The notes under the pieces were generated by a model that did no database searches, had not been told where the DNA came from, and was given only the letters and a program-made list of their open reading frames with translations. Positions 1 through 11,002 of a stretch of 64,000 bases of DNA are shown one piece after another. The stretch covers positions 186,001 through 250,000 of the forward strand of contig NZ_JAPFBW010000004.1 in assembly GCF_026153205.1 (NCBI RefSeq), read 5' to 3'. Made by a program: the position numbers and the translations under genes. Each line of letters opens with the position of its first letter. Positions within the stretch are counted from its first letter, which is position 1. Source of the DNA: Aquabacterium sp. A7-Y (lineage in GTDB: Bacteria > Pseudomonadota > Gammaproteobacteria > Burkholderiales > Burkholderiaceae_C).

Positions 1-82
1 GGAAGGCACAGCTGACCCGATCCACCGCGACGTGCCCGCCGAAGCGAATGGTGAGATCCCTGGTTTCAAGCGTACCGCTCAT
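1..82 (-). CDS. livG: LivG-type branched-chain ABC transporter ATPase, N-terminal fragment
   Basis: The first 27 codons of a gene that runs off the left edge. The translation starts MSGTLETRDLTIRFGGHVAV, the typical first beta-strands of the ATP-binding subunit of branched-chain amino acid (HAAT) transporters, where the TIRFGG segment precedes the Walker A motif, which lies outside the window. The ATG at 82 is preceded by an AAGGGGAA ribosome-binding site. The gene follows the PHB depolymerase on the same strand by 25 bp, so the two are probably co-transcribed, and the periplasmic binding protein lies one gene further upstream. Family assignment is good; the substrate cannot be read. Confidence 0.72.
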   Translation of the reverse strand, partial: MSGTLETRDLTIRFGGHVAVDRVSCAF

Positions 83-107
83 GTACCGTTCCCCTTTGTC
101 GAACAGG

Positions 108-1556
108 CTAGGTGCAGCTGCCCAGGACGTAGTGGTCCTGGCCGGTCTGCTTCAAGGTGGTGACTGTCGCCGGCGTCCACAGGCCCATCTTCTGACCCGA
201 CCCTTTGGCATAGGCGAAGCCGGACTGCTGATAGGCTCGGCCCGCCGACACATGGGCATAGTTGGACGCCGTGGTGCAGGAGGCCGTGACCCCGGTGGTC
301 TTGCCGGTCGCGCCGGCCGAGGGACGGCTCTCGCCGCCCTGCCCATCGACCGACTTCACCGTCCAGGTGTAGGTGGTTCCGGGCTGCAGACCGGTGTCCT
401 TGTGGCTGGTGCCGGTGACCGCCTGTGCGGTGACGCGTGAACCGTTGCGGTAGACGGTATAGCCCGCTGCACCCTGGACCGAGGACCACGCGATGTTCAT
501 GCTGGTGTTGGTCGCGCCCGAGGTGCTGACGCCCGTCGGCGGCGCCAGCCCGGACACCGGCGCGCCCGAACTGACGCGGTCCACCATGGCCTTGATCGCG
601 CGCATCTGCGGCCCCGACTTCTTGGCGTAGTCGGGGCTGTCGTAACCCCACCAGTCCCAGCACCCGTTGGTTGCCAGGATGCTCGTCTGCGGATAGATCA
701 GCACCATGTTGTTGGTGTCGGCCCAGCGGTTGTAGCCGGTGTTCTGCACGTACTGCTGGCCGACCGTGGCCGTGTTCTGCAGGCAGCCATGCAGCACCAC
801 ATGCAACTTGCATCGCGTGCCGGCGGCGCAGCTCTGCGGCACATAGGCCCAGCCGGTGTTCGCCATCGCATGGCCGTTGACGAAAGCGGTCTGGTCGAAC
901 TCGATCAGCCTGCCGGTCAGCTGGCCGCTGTTGCGTGGATTCAGCGGGCCGTGGAGGTGGTTGAGGATCTGCCCGGCGAGGTCGAAGTTGCAGTCGCTGA
1001 TGTAGGGCGCCGCCTTGGTCGCGCAGTCGTTCCCATAGTCCTCCGTGACGAAGGCATGCTCGGCATTGATGTCCTTTCTATAGACGATGTTGGCTGCCGG
1101 CACAAAATTCTTGTAATAGGTCAGCAGGTCGTTCATCACCGCCGTCCGGACCGCGCTGTCGAGCAGGCCCGAGAACATGTAGACCTTGGATCCGCTGAGG
1201 TTCTCGAGCGGGTCGATTTGACCGCTCGCGGCCCAGTTGCGGGTGGTGGTCACGAGGTTGCTGAGCGGGATGCCGCCCGAGTGCGTCATGCAGCGGCCGG
1301 TCGCGTTGAGGACCGTGCCTTCAGCACAGTAGAAAGGTCCGCCCGCGACGACGCCGGCCCCTCTTTTGAAGGTCGAAGAATAGGCCACATGCAATTGCAC
1401 CGCCATGTAGCCGCCCGAGGACAAGCCCGAAACGCCAACCTGGCTTGCATCGATGGACAGCTGCGGCAAGGGCGCAGCCTGAAGGGATGTTGCCAGCGCC
1501 ACTGCGGCACCGGCGATCCAGCCTTTCTTGGAATGGAACTTGTGGTGTTGTCTCAT
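108..1556 (-). CDS. phaZ: Secreted PHB depolymerase family esterase with fibronectin III domain
   Basis: Predicted extracellular esterase of 482 residues that hydrolyses poly(3-hydroxybutyrate) or its oligomers. Residues 1-27 form a signal peptide with a basic start, a hydrophobic core and LQA before the cleavage site. The lipase box GLSSG centres on Ser46. Asp133 and His167 are the likely other triad residues, and the oxyanion-hole segment LHGC is near residue 256. Having the serine before the oxyanion histidine is the type II depolymerase order. A fibronectin III domain spans about 338-423. The last 60 residues form a Cys-containing module that may bind polymer. The ATG is preceded by AGGAGA. 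The gene sits between a HAAT binding-protein gene and livG, suggesting that the products are imported. A feruloyl-esterase-like relative is a less likely alternative. Confidence 0.88.
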   Translation of the reverse strand: MRQHHKFHSKKGWIAGAAVALATSLQAAPLPQLSIDASQVGVSGLSSGGYMAVQLHVAYSSTFKRGAGVVAGGPFYCAEGTVLNATGRCMTHSGGIPLSNLVTTTRNWAASGQIDPLENLSGSKVYMFSGLLDSAVRTAVMNDLLTYYKNFVPAANIVYRKDINAEHAFVTEDYGNDCATKAAPYISDCNFDLAGQILNHLHGPLNPRNSGQLTGRLIEFDQTAFVNGHAMANTGWAYVPQSCAAGTRCKLHVVLHGCLQNTATVGQQYVQNTGYNRWADTNNMVLIYPQTSILATNGCWDWWGYDSPDYAKKSGPQMRAIKAMVDRVSSGAPVSGLAPPTGVSTSGATNTSMNIAWSSVQGAAGYTVYRNGSRVTAQAVTGTSHKDTGLQPGTTYTWTVKSVDGQGGESRPSAGATGKTTGVTASCTTASNYAHVSAGRAYQQSGFAYAKGSGQKMGLWTPATVTTLKQTGQDHYVLGSCT

Positions 1557-1734
1557 TTCTGTCTCCTGCTCTGGTGAGGGTAAAGACCCTCCCGCTGTTC
1601 TGCTTCCGGCACGAGTCCACCCATGGCCCGAGGGATCGGGCCGAGGTCGCTCGCATCTTCGAGGCAGCCCGGCTTGTCGCTCCGGGTCAGTCGGGGTCAG
1701 CGCAGGCGGGTAAGGCCTGGCGTGCTGCAGGGAT

Positions 1735-2934
1735 TCAACGCTTGTTGCGTATCGGCACCTGCATTTCTTCTGGCTTGATCTCCCGCACCAGTTCAGGCAC
1801 GCCCCAGGCGAAGGCCGGGTCGGCTTTGATCCTGAAGTGGTACATCGACTGCATGGCCTGATGGTCTTCGGGGCGGAAGGTCATGCGGCCCTTCGGGCTG
1901 TCGAAGCTCATGCCCTCCATGGCCTTGATCAGCTTGTCGGAGCTGGTATCGCCATCGGTCTTCTTCAGCGCCTCCACCAGCGCGATGCCGGCCGACATGC
2001 CCCCGGCGGTGAAAAAGTCGGGCGGTCCTTTGAACTTGCCGTAATGGTTGGCGACCAGCCATTCGTTGACCGGATTTTTGGGAATGCCAAAGTAGTAGTA
2101 GGTCGCGCCTTCCATGCCCGGGAACTGCTTGTAGGCCGTCATCGCGGGCAGGATGTTGCCGCCGGTGGCGATCTCGATACCGTAGCGCTTGGGATCGAGG
2201 TCGGCGATCTTGAACGGGTTGCCGGCACCAGCCCAGATGATGAAGATCACCTTGCGGCCCGGCTGGTCCTTGAGCTTGTCGAACAGCCGCTGTGCCCCGG
2301 CGGTGAAGTCGGTCGTGTTGGTCGGCAGGTACTCCTCGTGAACCAGCTTGGCCTTCTTCAGCGCCCCCTTGAAGGCCGCCACGCCGTCGCGGCCGAAGGC
2401 GTAGTCCTGAGCCAGCGTGGCGATCGAGGTGCCCTCCTTGTCGAGCGCCACCGCGTTGGAGATCGCATCCTGCGAACTGTTGCGGCCGGTGCGGAAAATG
2501 AACTTGTTCCACTTCTCGCCGGTGATGGAGTCGGCCACTGCCGGCTCCACCAGCAGCAGCTTCTTGTACTCCTCGGCCACCGGCAGCATCGCGAGCGCAA
2601 CACCGGAAGAGGTCGGCCCCACGGCCACATCGGCCTTGTCGTCGGTATAGGCCGCGGCCAGCAGCGACTTGCCCACGTCGGGCTTGCCCTGGTCGTCCTT
2701 TTCCAGCACGACGATCTTCCTGCCCGCCACCGTCATGCTGCCGCGAGTGGCATATTCGAGGCCGAGCAGGAAGCCGGCGGCGGACTGCTTGCCGTAAGCT
2801 TCGAGAGGGCCGGTCTTGCTATAGATATGGGCCACACGGATGTCCTTGCCTTGCGCGATGGCGGCACCGGCGGCACAGGCCAGTGCAGCTGCCATGCAGG
2901 CAAGCAGGCCCCGGGGGGCGAAACGGAAGCTCAT
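1735..2934 (-). CDS. Branched-chain-type ABC transporter substrate-binding protein
   Basis: Periplasmic type 1 binding protein of the HAAT (LivJ/LivK) family, 399 residues. The start at 2934 is set by an AAGGAGAC site and by the signal peptide that follows (MSFRFAPRGLLACMAA and a hydrophobic run ending AIAQG). The mature protein begins KDIRVAHIYSKTGPLEAYG, the first strand and ligand-loop region of this fold, and continues with GPTSSGVA and FRTGRNSS. It would deliver a ligand to a membrane complex that includes the LivG-type ATPase starting at position 82. The ligand is unknown. The PHB depolymerase in between makes 3-hydroxybutyrate or its oligomers a candidate, but that is inference from neighbourhood only. 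Confidence 0.88.
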   Translation of the reverse strand: MSFRFAPRGLLACMAAALACAAGAAIAQGKDIRVAHIYSKTGPLEAYGKQSAAGFLLGLEYATRGSMTVAGRKIVVLEKDDQGKPDVGKSLLAAAYTDDKADVAVGPTSSGVALAMLPVAEEYKKLLLVEPAVADSITGEKWNKFIFRTGRNSSQDAISNAVALDKEGTSIATLAQDYAFGRDGVAAFKGALKKAKLVHEEYLPTNTTDFTAGAQRLFDKLKDQPGRKVIFIIWAGAGNPFKIADLDPKRYGIEIATGGNILPAMTAYKQFPGMEGATYYYFGIPKNPVNEWLVANHYGKFKGPPDFFTAGGMSAGIALVEALKKTDGDTSSDKLIKAMEGMSFDSPKGRMTFRPEDHQAMQSMYHFRIKADPAFAWGVPELVREIKPEEMQVPIRNKR

Positions 2935-3434
2935 GTTGTTGTCTCCTTGGATTTTGGGATGGGCGTCGGCCTTCAGCCCTTGCCGCTCCGGCGGCAGGAG
3001 ATGGAACTGCAAGGTATGTGCCAACAATTCACGCTAGTGCCAAGGGCTTGAAAACGTTACGGTTTTCGCCTGGCATCAGGGTTAATACGGCTGTCGCAAT
3101 GCCCAGGATCCTCACAGCGTTAACCCGCGAACAGCGCCTGAAATCCAGACAGATGTCCGAAGTCAGGACATTCGCCAAGAGGCCCTCGTCGATCCGCCAG
3201 GGGGCATTGACGCAAGATCGTGATGCTTTCCACGCCAACATCCGTTTTCCGCCGCTGGGAGAACGTGCCGCACGACGGGGGTTCCGCGTCCCCGGACCTG
3301 CACGGCGGGTTTGACTCGCCCCTGTGTCTGGGAGCTGGTCAAGCCCGCAAGAACACGCTCCCGGGCCTGCGGCTTGCTGTGGAAGCGGTGAGGCCCGCAC
3401 TGCCTGCGGGCCCGGCCCACTCGAAGGAGCTGTC
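2935..3434. other. Divergent intergenic region with two small dyads
   Basis: This 500-bp region separates the binding-protein gene (minus) from the DUF2231 gene (plus) and should hold both promoters. No convincing coding frame is seen. Two inverted repeats are visible: GAAAAC-N6-GTTTTC at 3050-3067 and ATGTCC-N7-GGACAT at 3154-3172. Either could be a regulator site; neither matches a motif I can name with confidence. Confidence 0.4.
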
Positions 3435-3956
3435 ATGGAAAGTCGCGCAAAGCTGCTCGGTCATCCGGTGCACCAGGTGCTGGTGGTCTTCCCGCTCGGG
3501 CTGCTGTCCACCGCGGTCATCTTCGATCTGATCTTTCTCGCCAACAACGATCCCATGATGTCGGCGGTCGCCTATTGGCTGGTGGCGGCCGGCCTGGTCG
3601 GTGCGTTTGCGGCGGCGCCTTTCGGCACGCGCGACTGGCTCGCCATCCCGTCCGGCACCCGTGCCAAGCGCATCGGCGCGCTGCACGGCGGTGGCAACCT
3701 GGTGGTGACCTTGCTCTTCCTGGGCAGCTGGATGCTGCGGCCCGAGCCGCCCGGACCGTCGCCCTGGCTGGCCTTGTTGCTGTCCTTCGCCGGCGCTGCA
3801 CTGGCATTGGTGACCGGCTGGCTGGGCGGAGAGCTGGTCGACCGCCTCGGCGTGGGCGTCTCGGACGACGCCCATGTCGATGCACCCAGCTCGCTCAGCA
3901 AGCGTGGCGCGGCCACCGCCCCGCCGCGCGAGCAGCCCTGGGCCCGGCCGCGCTGA
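3435..3956 (+). CDS. DUF2231 family small membrane protein
   Basis: Inner-membrane protein of 173 residues with about four hydrophobic segments: near residues 12-30, 39-58, 80-97 and 107-127. The start MESRAKLLGHPVHQVLVVFP is characteristic of DUF2231, where the GHPxHxxLxxFP segment precedes the first helix. A GAAGGAG site sits directly before the ATG at 3435, which rules out the longer upstream frame. The tail after residue 140 is polar and proline-rich. No biochemical role is established for the family. The gene is convergent with the sigma-54 activator gene, 17 bp away, so the two are separate units. Confidence 0.85.
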   Translation: MESRAKLLGHPVHQVLVVFPLGLLSTAVIFDLIFLANNDPMMSAVAYWLVAAGLVGAFAAAPFGTRDWLAIPSGTRAKRIGALHGGGNLVVTLLFLGSWMLRPEPPGPSPWLALLLSFAGAALALVTGWLGGELVDRLGVGVSDDAHVDAPSSLSKRGAATAPPREQPWARPR

Positions 3957-3973
3957 AACCGGGGAGCATCGTC

Positions 3974-5536
<1,563 letters not shown>

Positions 5537-5927
5537 GCCACTCCCCGCTTCGCCCGCGCTCGCGGCAGGGCGTACGGAGGCGGCACAGCGGCCGCGACCG
5601 GGACAGCGGGCGTCATCAGGGGGGACTGACGGGCTGGGGCAAGCAGGCTCATCTCCGGGGCTCTCCTTTGTGGTCAGGGGTAGCGGGGGCTCATGCATCG
5701 TGAACAAAGCCGCTCGCCTGGGCCATCCCTTGTCCTTGGGGCCCCACCTACTCCTGAGGCCACGCAGCGAAAAAGTCAATTCAGGTTTTCCGGGCGTCGC
5801 CGACAACACCGCTCGGGGACAGCCGTGCCTGAGCCTCGCCGTCCTGGTCGAGACATCGCGGCGGGGGCGAAGGCCGGCGGGCGCCCGTTTCATCCCGGTC
5901 ACCGAGGCGAGCGGGATGAACACCCCA
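5537..5927. other. Intergenic region between nrdJ end and sigma-54 activator start
   Basis: These 391 bases separate two minus-strand genes. Apart from the stem-loop just behind nrdJ (5889-5920), no coding frame, RNA gene or strong promoter motif was recognised. The promoter of the activator gene must lie in the part near 5540-5700. Confidence 0.4.
5889..5920 (-). terminator. Stem-loop downstream of nrdJ
   Basis: A perfect 9-bp inverted repeat, TTCATCCCG and CGGGATGAA, separated by 14 bases, begins 8 bp after the nrdJ stop codon. It has no T-run on the minus strand, so it may stabilise the 3' end or act with Rho rather than as a classic intrinsic terminator. Confidence 0.4.
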
Positions 5928-8849
5928 CTAGCCGCACGCCCCCGTGTAGCCGCAGGAGGTGCAGAAGTCGCAGCCATCCTTGCGGATCACGGTCGCATTG
6001 CCGCACTCGGGGCAGGCCGCGCCGGCCAGCACCGGCGCGCGGCCCTCCACGCCTTCGTGGGACCAGGGCGGCTGCAGGATGCCCATCGCACGCCCCGGGT
6101 AACCGGCCTCGTCGAGCACGCCCAGCATCGCGTAGCGGTGGATCACCAGGCGCGCCAGGTAGGCCACCGTCGAAGGCCAGACCTGCTGGCGCCGCTCGCC
6201 GGGCCCCAGGCCCGGCACGAAGGCGAGGAAGTGGCCCAGCGGCTCGGCATAGTTGAGCAGCTTGCGCAGCTTCATCCCGATCCAGGCCGGATCGACCACC
6301 CGCATGTCCAGCGACAGCAGTCGGGCCAGCCCGTCCATCGCACGCGGGTAGTTGCCCGACAGACCCATCGCGCAGGGACGCGTGACCGGCTGGCCGTCGG
6401 GGTCCGGCAGGGTGATCTCCTTGAGGGTCAACGTGAAGCTCTCGCCGCTGGCCGGGTTGTCGATATCGACCGCCCAGGCCAGGGTGCCCGAGGGCCCGGT
6501 GCGCGGCTCCTCGCGACTGAACATCGCGTCCAGCACCGGCGTCGCGGTCGCCTCGGAGCCGGCCTGCCAGACGCCCAGCTGCTCGCAGCGCCAGCGGATC
6601 ACGGCCGCCGTGGCGGCCACCACGCCGGGGAAGCGGCGCGGCTCGCCCTGCGGCGGAAACGGCAGGTCGAAGGCGCGCTCCTCGGCCACCGTCGCGAGCG
6701 CGTCGAGCTTGAGGCGCAGCCAGGCCGCGTCGTTGGCGCGCAGGTCCATCGACAGGGTCTTGGCCAGCGCACCCAGGCCGCGCGGCTGCTCGGCGCCGTT
6801 GACCCAGACCTCGAAGGGCAGCGCCCGCCCGGGGCCGCCGCCCTCCCCCGCCAGCTCCCCGACAAAGAGGGCGAAGTCGCCGAAGGGGTGACGGATCATG
6901 TAGCTCCAGGCTGGATTGCCGCCCGGCAGCTCGGGCCGGCCGGGCCAGCGCAGCGAGGCCAGCACCGGCGCCGGCAGGCGCTCCAGCGCCAGGCGGCGGT
7001 TGGCGTCGGGCGGCGCCAGCGGCGCCGGCAGGGTCGCCGGCTGGACGCTGAGCACGGCGCCCAGCACGGTGTTGGGCCGGTAGGTGGCCAGCCCCTTCAG
7101 TCCCGACTTCCAGGCTCGCAGGTAGAGGTCCTGGAAGTCGGCATACGGGTAGTCCTCGGGCACGTTGACCGTCTTGGAGATCGAGGTGTCCACGTAGGGC
7201 GCCACCGCCGCGACCATTTCCTGGTGGGCCTGCGCGCTCATCTCCAGCGCGGTGACGAAGGCGGGCGTCAGCGGCGCCTCTTCGCCGTGCAAGTGTCGCC
7301 AGAGCCGCCAGGCATGGTCCTCGACCGCGTATTCGCTGAAGCTGCCATCGGGCCTGCGTTTCCTGCGCGTGTAGGTCCAGCTGAAGGCCGGCTCGATGCC
7401 GTTGCTGGCGTTGTCGGCGAAGGCCAGGCTGATGGTGCCGGTGGGCGCGATCGACAACAGGTGAGAGTTGCGCAGGCCGTGGCTGCGAATGCGCTCCTTG
7501 AGCGCCGCCGGCAGGCGCGACGCGAAGTTGCCCGGGCGAAAAAACAGCGCCGCATCGAACAGCGGGAAGGCGCCGCGCTCGCGCGCCAGCTCGACGGAAG
7601 CTTCGTAGGCGGCATCGCGCAGCGTCTCGACGATACGCCGCGCCATCGCGCGCGCCGGTTCGCTGTCGTAGCGCAGGCCCAGCATCACCAGCGCATCGCC
7701 CAATCCGGTCAGGCCCAGCCCGATGCGGCGCTTGTTGCGCGCTTCGGCCTGCTGCTGTGGCAGCGGCCAGTGGGTCGCCTCCAGCACGTTGTCGAGCATG
7801 CGCACGGCGACTTGGGCCACCTCGACGAAGGCGGCGCTGTCGAAACTGGCGTCCGCAGCGAAGGGATGCCGCACGCATCGCGTCAGGTCGATCGAGCCCA
7901 GGCAGCAGCAGCCGTAGGCCGGCAGCGGCTGCTCGCCGCACGGGTTGGTGCTCGCGATGGTTTCGCAATAGCCCAGATTGTTGTCGGCGTTGATGCGGTC
8001 GAGGAACAGAACGCCCGGCTCAGCATGGTCCCAGGTCGAGCGCATGATCTGCTCCCACAGTGCCCGCGCCGGCAGGCGGCGGTAGACCCAGCTGCCGTCG
8101 GCCTGCCGCTCGGCCCCGGCCGCCTTCTGCGCGGCGCCGGGCTCGGCACGGTGGCGCAGCTCGACCTCGGCATCGGCCTCCACCGCCTCCATGAAGGCGT
8201 CCGTCACGCCGACCGAGATGTTGAAGTTGCGCAGCTCGCCTGCGTCTTTGGCGTGGATGAACTCCTCGATGTCGGGGTGGTCGCAGCGCAGCACCGCCAT
8301 CTGCGCGCCACGCCGTGCTCCGGCCGATTCCACGGTCTCGCAGGAGCGGTCGAACACCCGCATGTAGCTGACCGGACCGGAGGCGCTCGACTGCGTGCTG
8401 CCGACCCAGGCACCGCGTGGGCGGATGCGCGAGAAGTCGTAGCCGACGCCGCCGCCGCGGCGCATGGTCTCGGCCGCCTCGGCCAGCGCCGCGTAGATGC
8501 CGGGGTGGCCGTCCTCGGTCTGCGTGATGGAATCGCCCACCGGCTGCACGAAACAATTGATCAGCGTCGCGCTCAGCTCCGTCCCTGCGGCCGAGTTGAT
8601 GCGCCCGGCCGGGATGAAACCGCGCTGCTGGGCATCGAGGAAACGTTGCTGCCAGCCAGCCCGCTGCTCGGGCGCCTCGACGGCCGCCAGGGCCCGCGCG
8701 ACCCGTTCCCGCACCGCGTCGGCGCTGCGCTCGTCGCCCTTGGCGTACTTCTCCAGCAGCACCTCCTGGCTCAGCGGTTGAGGCGCCGGGCGGCTGCTGG
8801 GATGGTGGAGGATCTCGGCGGCTCTGTGGGCAGGCTGGACGGCAGGCAT
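5928..8849 (-). CDS. nrdJ: Class II (adenosylcobalamin-dependent) ribonucleotide reductase
   Basis: Cytoplasmic enzyme of 973 residues that makes deoxyribonucleotides using adenosylcobalamin, so it works with or without oxygen. Visible features: the disulfide cysteine in LINCF (Cys99), the active-site NPCGE (302-306, catalytic Cys304), and family segments [26 protein letters not shown] and [20 protein letters not shown]. After residue 620 there are two related modules ([13 protein letters not shown].. and [18 protein letters not shown]..), both running through a SMDLR/SLDMR-type helix, as in TSCPD-containing NrdJ proteins. The last 28 residues form a zinc-ribbon-like cluster, CPECG and CTSCG. 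There is no N-terminal ATP-cone. No cobalamin riboswitch was seen in the 136-bp upstream gap, and no class I genes lie in the window. Confidence 0.95.
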   Translation of the reverse strand: MPAVQPAHRAAEILHHPSSRPAPQPLSQEVLLEKYAKGDERSADAVRERVARALAAVEAPEQRAGWQQRFLDAQQRGFIPAGRINSAAGTELSATLINCFVQPVGDSITQTEDGHPGIYAALAEAAETMRRGGGVGYDFSRIRPRGAWVGSTQSSASGPVSYMRVFDRSCETVESAGARRGAQMAVLRCDHPDIEEFIHAKDAGELRNFNISVGVTDAFMEAVEADAEVELRHRAEPGAAQKAAGAERQADGSWVYRRLPARALWEQIMRSTWDHAEPGVLFLDRINADNNLGYCETIASTNPCGEQPLPAYGCCCLGSIDLTRCVRHPFAADASFDSAAFVEVAQVAVRMLDNVLEATHWPLPQQQAEARNKRRIGLGLTGLGDALVMLGLRYDSEPARAMARRIVETLRDAAYEASVELARERGAFPLFDAALFFRPGNFASRLPAALKERIRSHGLRNSHLLSIAPTGTISLAFADNASNGIEPAFSWTYTRRKRRPDGSFSEYAVEDHAWRLWRHLHGEEAPLTPAFVTALEMSAQAHQEMVAAVAPYVDTSISKTVNVPEDYPYADFQDLYLRAWKSGLKGLATYRPNTVLGAVLSVQPATLPAPLAPPDANRRLALERLPAPVLASLRWPGRPELPGGNPAWSYMIRHPFGDFALFVGELAGEGGGPGRALPFEVWVNGAEQPRGLGALAKTLSMDLRANDAAWLRLKLDALATVAEERAFDLPFPPQGEPRRFPGVVAATAAVIRWRCEQLGVWQAGSEATATPVLDAMFSREEPRTGPSGTLAWAVDIDNPASGESFTLTLKEITLPDPDGQPVTRPCAMGLSGNYPRAMDGLARLLSLDMRVVDPAWIGMKLRKLLNYAEPLGHFLAFVPGLGPGERRQQVWPSTVAYLARLVIHRYAMLGVLDEAGYPGRAMGILQPPWSHEGVEGRAPVLAGAACPECGNATVIRKDGCDFCTSCGYTGACG

Positions 8850-8985
8850 GGCGGCGGGGCGGGCGGCAGACCCGGGCGTGAGAGGGATGCCCCGGTTTAA
8901 CGCTCACGGCCGCCGACCGCAAGGCGACCTGCCCATGCCCCTGGCGGCCGTGCAGCCGTCCGGCAGGCAGAGCCGACGGGCTCCC

Positions 8986-10584
8986 TCAGACGAACTTGCG
9001 TTCCGCCGGCGGCGGCGGGGTCCACTGGTACAGCCAGGTTTCGGTCAGAGGCTGGCCGTCGCTTTGCAAGTGCATGCGCAGGTTGATCGGCTCGGTGCTG
9101 TTGTCGGTGGGCCGCAGGTCGAACATCGCGCGCCAGCCATTGATGGCCCCGAGCGGCCGGGCCGAAGTGATCTCGATCTTGCCGCGCGAGGCGGTGATGA
9201 CTGGCTCGACCTTGGCGTTGCGGCCCAGCAGCGAGAAGTCGCCGCCCGCGAAGTCCACCGCGAAGCGCCACGAAAAGTACTTGCGCGGCTGCCCGACGAC
9301 ACCACCCAAGCCGGTGCGGGTTGCGACGCAGTGGGCCAGCGGCGGGCGTGCCGGCGGCTGCGCGCCCCAGTAGAGCCGGTAGGAGAACAGCAGCTCCTGC
9401 CCGGGCTGGGGCTTGGCGGCCGGGTTCCAGAAGGCGACGATGTTGTCGAAGGTCTCGTCGATGGTCGGGATCTCGATCAGCTGCACCGAGCCGGCGCCCC
9501 AACCCGACTTGGGCTCCACCCACAGACACGGCCGCTTGTCGTAGAACACGCCGTCGTCCTGGTAGTGGTCGAAGTTGCGGTCTCGCTGCAGCAGGCCGAA
9601 GCCCCGCGGGTTCTCGTCCTGGTAGGCGTTGAAGCGCAGCTGCGCCGGGTTGCACAGCGGGCGCCAGATCCACTCGCCCGAGCCGGTCCACATCTGCAGG
9701 CCGTCGGTATCGTGGATCTCGGGGCGCCAGTCGTTGGCCATGCGGTGGTCGTTCTCGCCGAACTGGAACATGCTGGTGCACGGCGCGATGCCGAGGCGCT
9801 CGATGGCCTTGCGCGGATAGAGCGCCGCGTCGATGTCCATCACCTGGGTGTCGCCCGGCGTGATCGCGAAACGATAGGCCCCGGCCACGCTCGGCGAGTC
9901 CAGCAGCGCGTAGACGATCACGGTGTTGGACTGCGGCGCCGGCCGTTCCAGCCAGTAGGCCACGAAGTTCGGGAACTCCTCCGGCCGCGGCAGGCCCGAG
10001 TCGATCGCCAGCCCGCGGGCCGACTGGCCGTACTGCCATTCGCCGCCCACTGCACGGAAATAGCTCGCCCCCAGGAAGGCCGAGATGTCACGCTCAAGGT
10101 CGGTGTGGAAGTTGAGCCGGAAGCCCGCGAAGCCGAGGTCGGGCGGCAGGCTGGAGGCCTTCACGCCGCTCTTGCTGTGGTCGAACATCTGCGGGTTGTA
10201 GGCCAGCTCCTGGGCCTGCCCGTTGACCAGCTCGAAGAGCCGCACCGGCGACTTGAAATACAGGCCCAGGTGGAAAAACTGGGCCTGGAAGCGCAGCGGC
10301 TCGTCGCGCCAGAGCGCGTGCTCCTTCTTGAAGCGGATGGACTGGTACTGGTCCCAGTCGAGCGAGTCCAGGGTCTTGGGCAGGGTGCTGCGCGGCGCCT
10401 GGTAGGGCTTGGCCGCCAGCGCCCGGGCGTGGCCCTTGAGCCAGGCGTAGTCGAAGGCCTGCGGCTTGCCGATGGGCTGCATCTGGGCCGCCTGGGCGGC
10501 GAACGACAACAAGGAGGTGGAGGGGGCAAGAGCGGCCAGGCCGGCCGCTTTGCTCGTGTGGGAGAGGAAACGTCTTCTTTGCAC
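8986..10584 (-). CDS. opgD: Glucan biosynthesis protein OpgD (MdoD), Tat-exported
   Basis: Periplasmic protein of 532 residues in the OpgG/OpgD family, which shapes or releases osmoregulated periplasmic glucans. The chosen GTG start at 10584 puts the twin-arginine motif QRRRFLS at residues 2-8, followed by a mildly hydrophobic stretch ending FAAQA. This is the arrangement of OpgD, whereas OpgG carries a Sec signal. Family segments include FDYAWLKGHARALAAKPYQ, FPNFVAYWLERP and SMFQFGENDHRMANDWRPEIHDTDGL. The reading frame is open further upstream but encodes Arg/Pro-rich, unlikely sequence. No clear ribosome-binding site precedes the GTG, so the exact start is uncertain. No opgH glucosyltransferase is present in the window. 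Confidence 0.9.
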   Translation of the reverse strand: MQRRRFLSHTSKAAGLAALAPSTSLLSFAAQAAQMQPIGKPQAFDYAWLKGHARALAAKPYQAPRSTLPKTLDSLDWDQYQSIRFKKEHALWRDEPLRFQAQFFHLGLYFKSPVRLFELVNGQAQELAYNPQMFDHSKSGVKASSLPPDLGFAGFRLNFHTDLERDISAFLGASYFRAVGGEWQYGQSARGLAIDSGLPRPEEFPNFVAYWLERPAPQSNTVIVYALLDSPSVAGAYRFAITPGDTQVMDIDAALYPRKAIERLGIAPCTSMFQFGENDHRMANDWRPEIHDTDGLQMWTGSGEWIWRPLCNPAQLRFNAYQDENPRGFGLLQRDRNFDHYQDDGVFYDKRPCLWVEPKSGWGAGSVQLIEIPTIDETFDNIVAFWNPAAKPQPGQELLFSYRLYWGAQPPARPPLAHCVATRTGLGGVVGQPRKYFSWRFAVDFAGGDFSLLGRNAKVEPVITASRGKIEITSARPLGAINGWRAMFDLRPTDNSTEPINLRMHLQSDGQPLTETWLYQWTPPPPAERKFV

Positions 10585-10790
10585 GTGACAGGCGACAGCG
10601 GGGTTGGACACGCACGGCCGTGAGAGGAACACCGCGCGAAGCGGTCGCCAGGGCCGGCGTCGCCGGCGTCGGCCGCGAGGAAAAGGTCGCCTGCATGGTA
10701 GCGGCGAGAAGCCGCCGTCTCCCCCGCACATCGCAACTTTTGGTGACGCCGGCACCCCCGGGAGCGGGCCGCCGCGTCCCCGAAACGAAA

Positions 10791-10816
10791 CGGCCCGGTG
10801 CGTGAACACCGGGCCG
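10791..10816 (-). terminator. Intrinsic terminator of the MFS operon
   Basis: A perfect 10-bp stem (CGGCCCGGTG pairing with CACCGGGCCG) with a 6-base loop lies 22 bp after the 48-residue gene. On the minus strand it is followed by TTTCGTTTCG. GC-rich stem plus T-rich tail make a convincing Rho-independent terminator for the operon on the minus strand. Confidence 0.8.
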
Positions 10817-10837
10817 CGGATGAGGGGGCTGCGCGCG

Positions 10838-10984
10838 CTACTTGCTCGCGGCCGTGTCAGGGGCCGGGGCGTGGGTGGCCTCGACGCCGTGCTTCTCGCC
10901 GCTCATGTCGATGTCGCCACCGTTCATCAGCATGAAGATCGCCAGCGCCGAGAACACGGCGAATCCGGCCAGGATTTTCCACAT
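10838..10984 (-). CDS. Small membrane-anchored protein of 48 residues in MFS operon
   Basis: Short gene starting MWKILAGFAVFSALAIFMLM, one probable membrane helix (residues 3-20), followed by a polar tail with GGDIDMSGEKHG and an Ala/Pro-rich end. A strong AAGGAAGGA site lies 8 bases before the ATG at 10984, and the stop is a TAG. It begins 18 bp behind the MFS transporter gene and is followed by an intrinsic terminator, so both form one transcript. No function is known to me. A small accessory subunit or stabiliser of the transporter is a reasonable guess. The site, spacing and terminator support a real gene. Confidence 0.72.
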   Translation of the reverse strand: MWKILAGFAVFSALAIFMLMNGGDIDMSGEKHGVEATHAPAPDTAASK

Positions 10985-11002
10985 GTGAAGTGTCCTTCCT
11001 TG

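Noticed and set aside
3029-3436. Minus-strand frame of 135 codons in the gap before the DUF2231 gene
   Set aside because: No ribosome-binding site, no family similarity, Arg/Pro/Ser-rich composition, and it covers the expected promoter region.
8850-8985. Possible cobalamin riboswitch before the B12-dependent nrdJ
   Set aside because: The 136-bp gap lacks a recognisable B12 box and is shorter than a typical cobalamin riboswitch. The icmF leader (52372-52474) is also too short.
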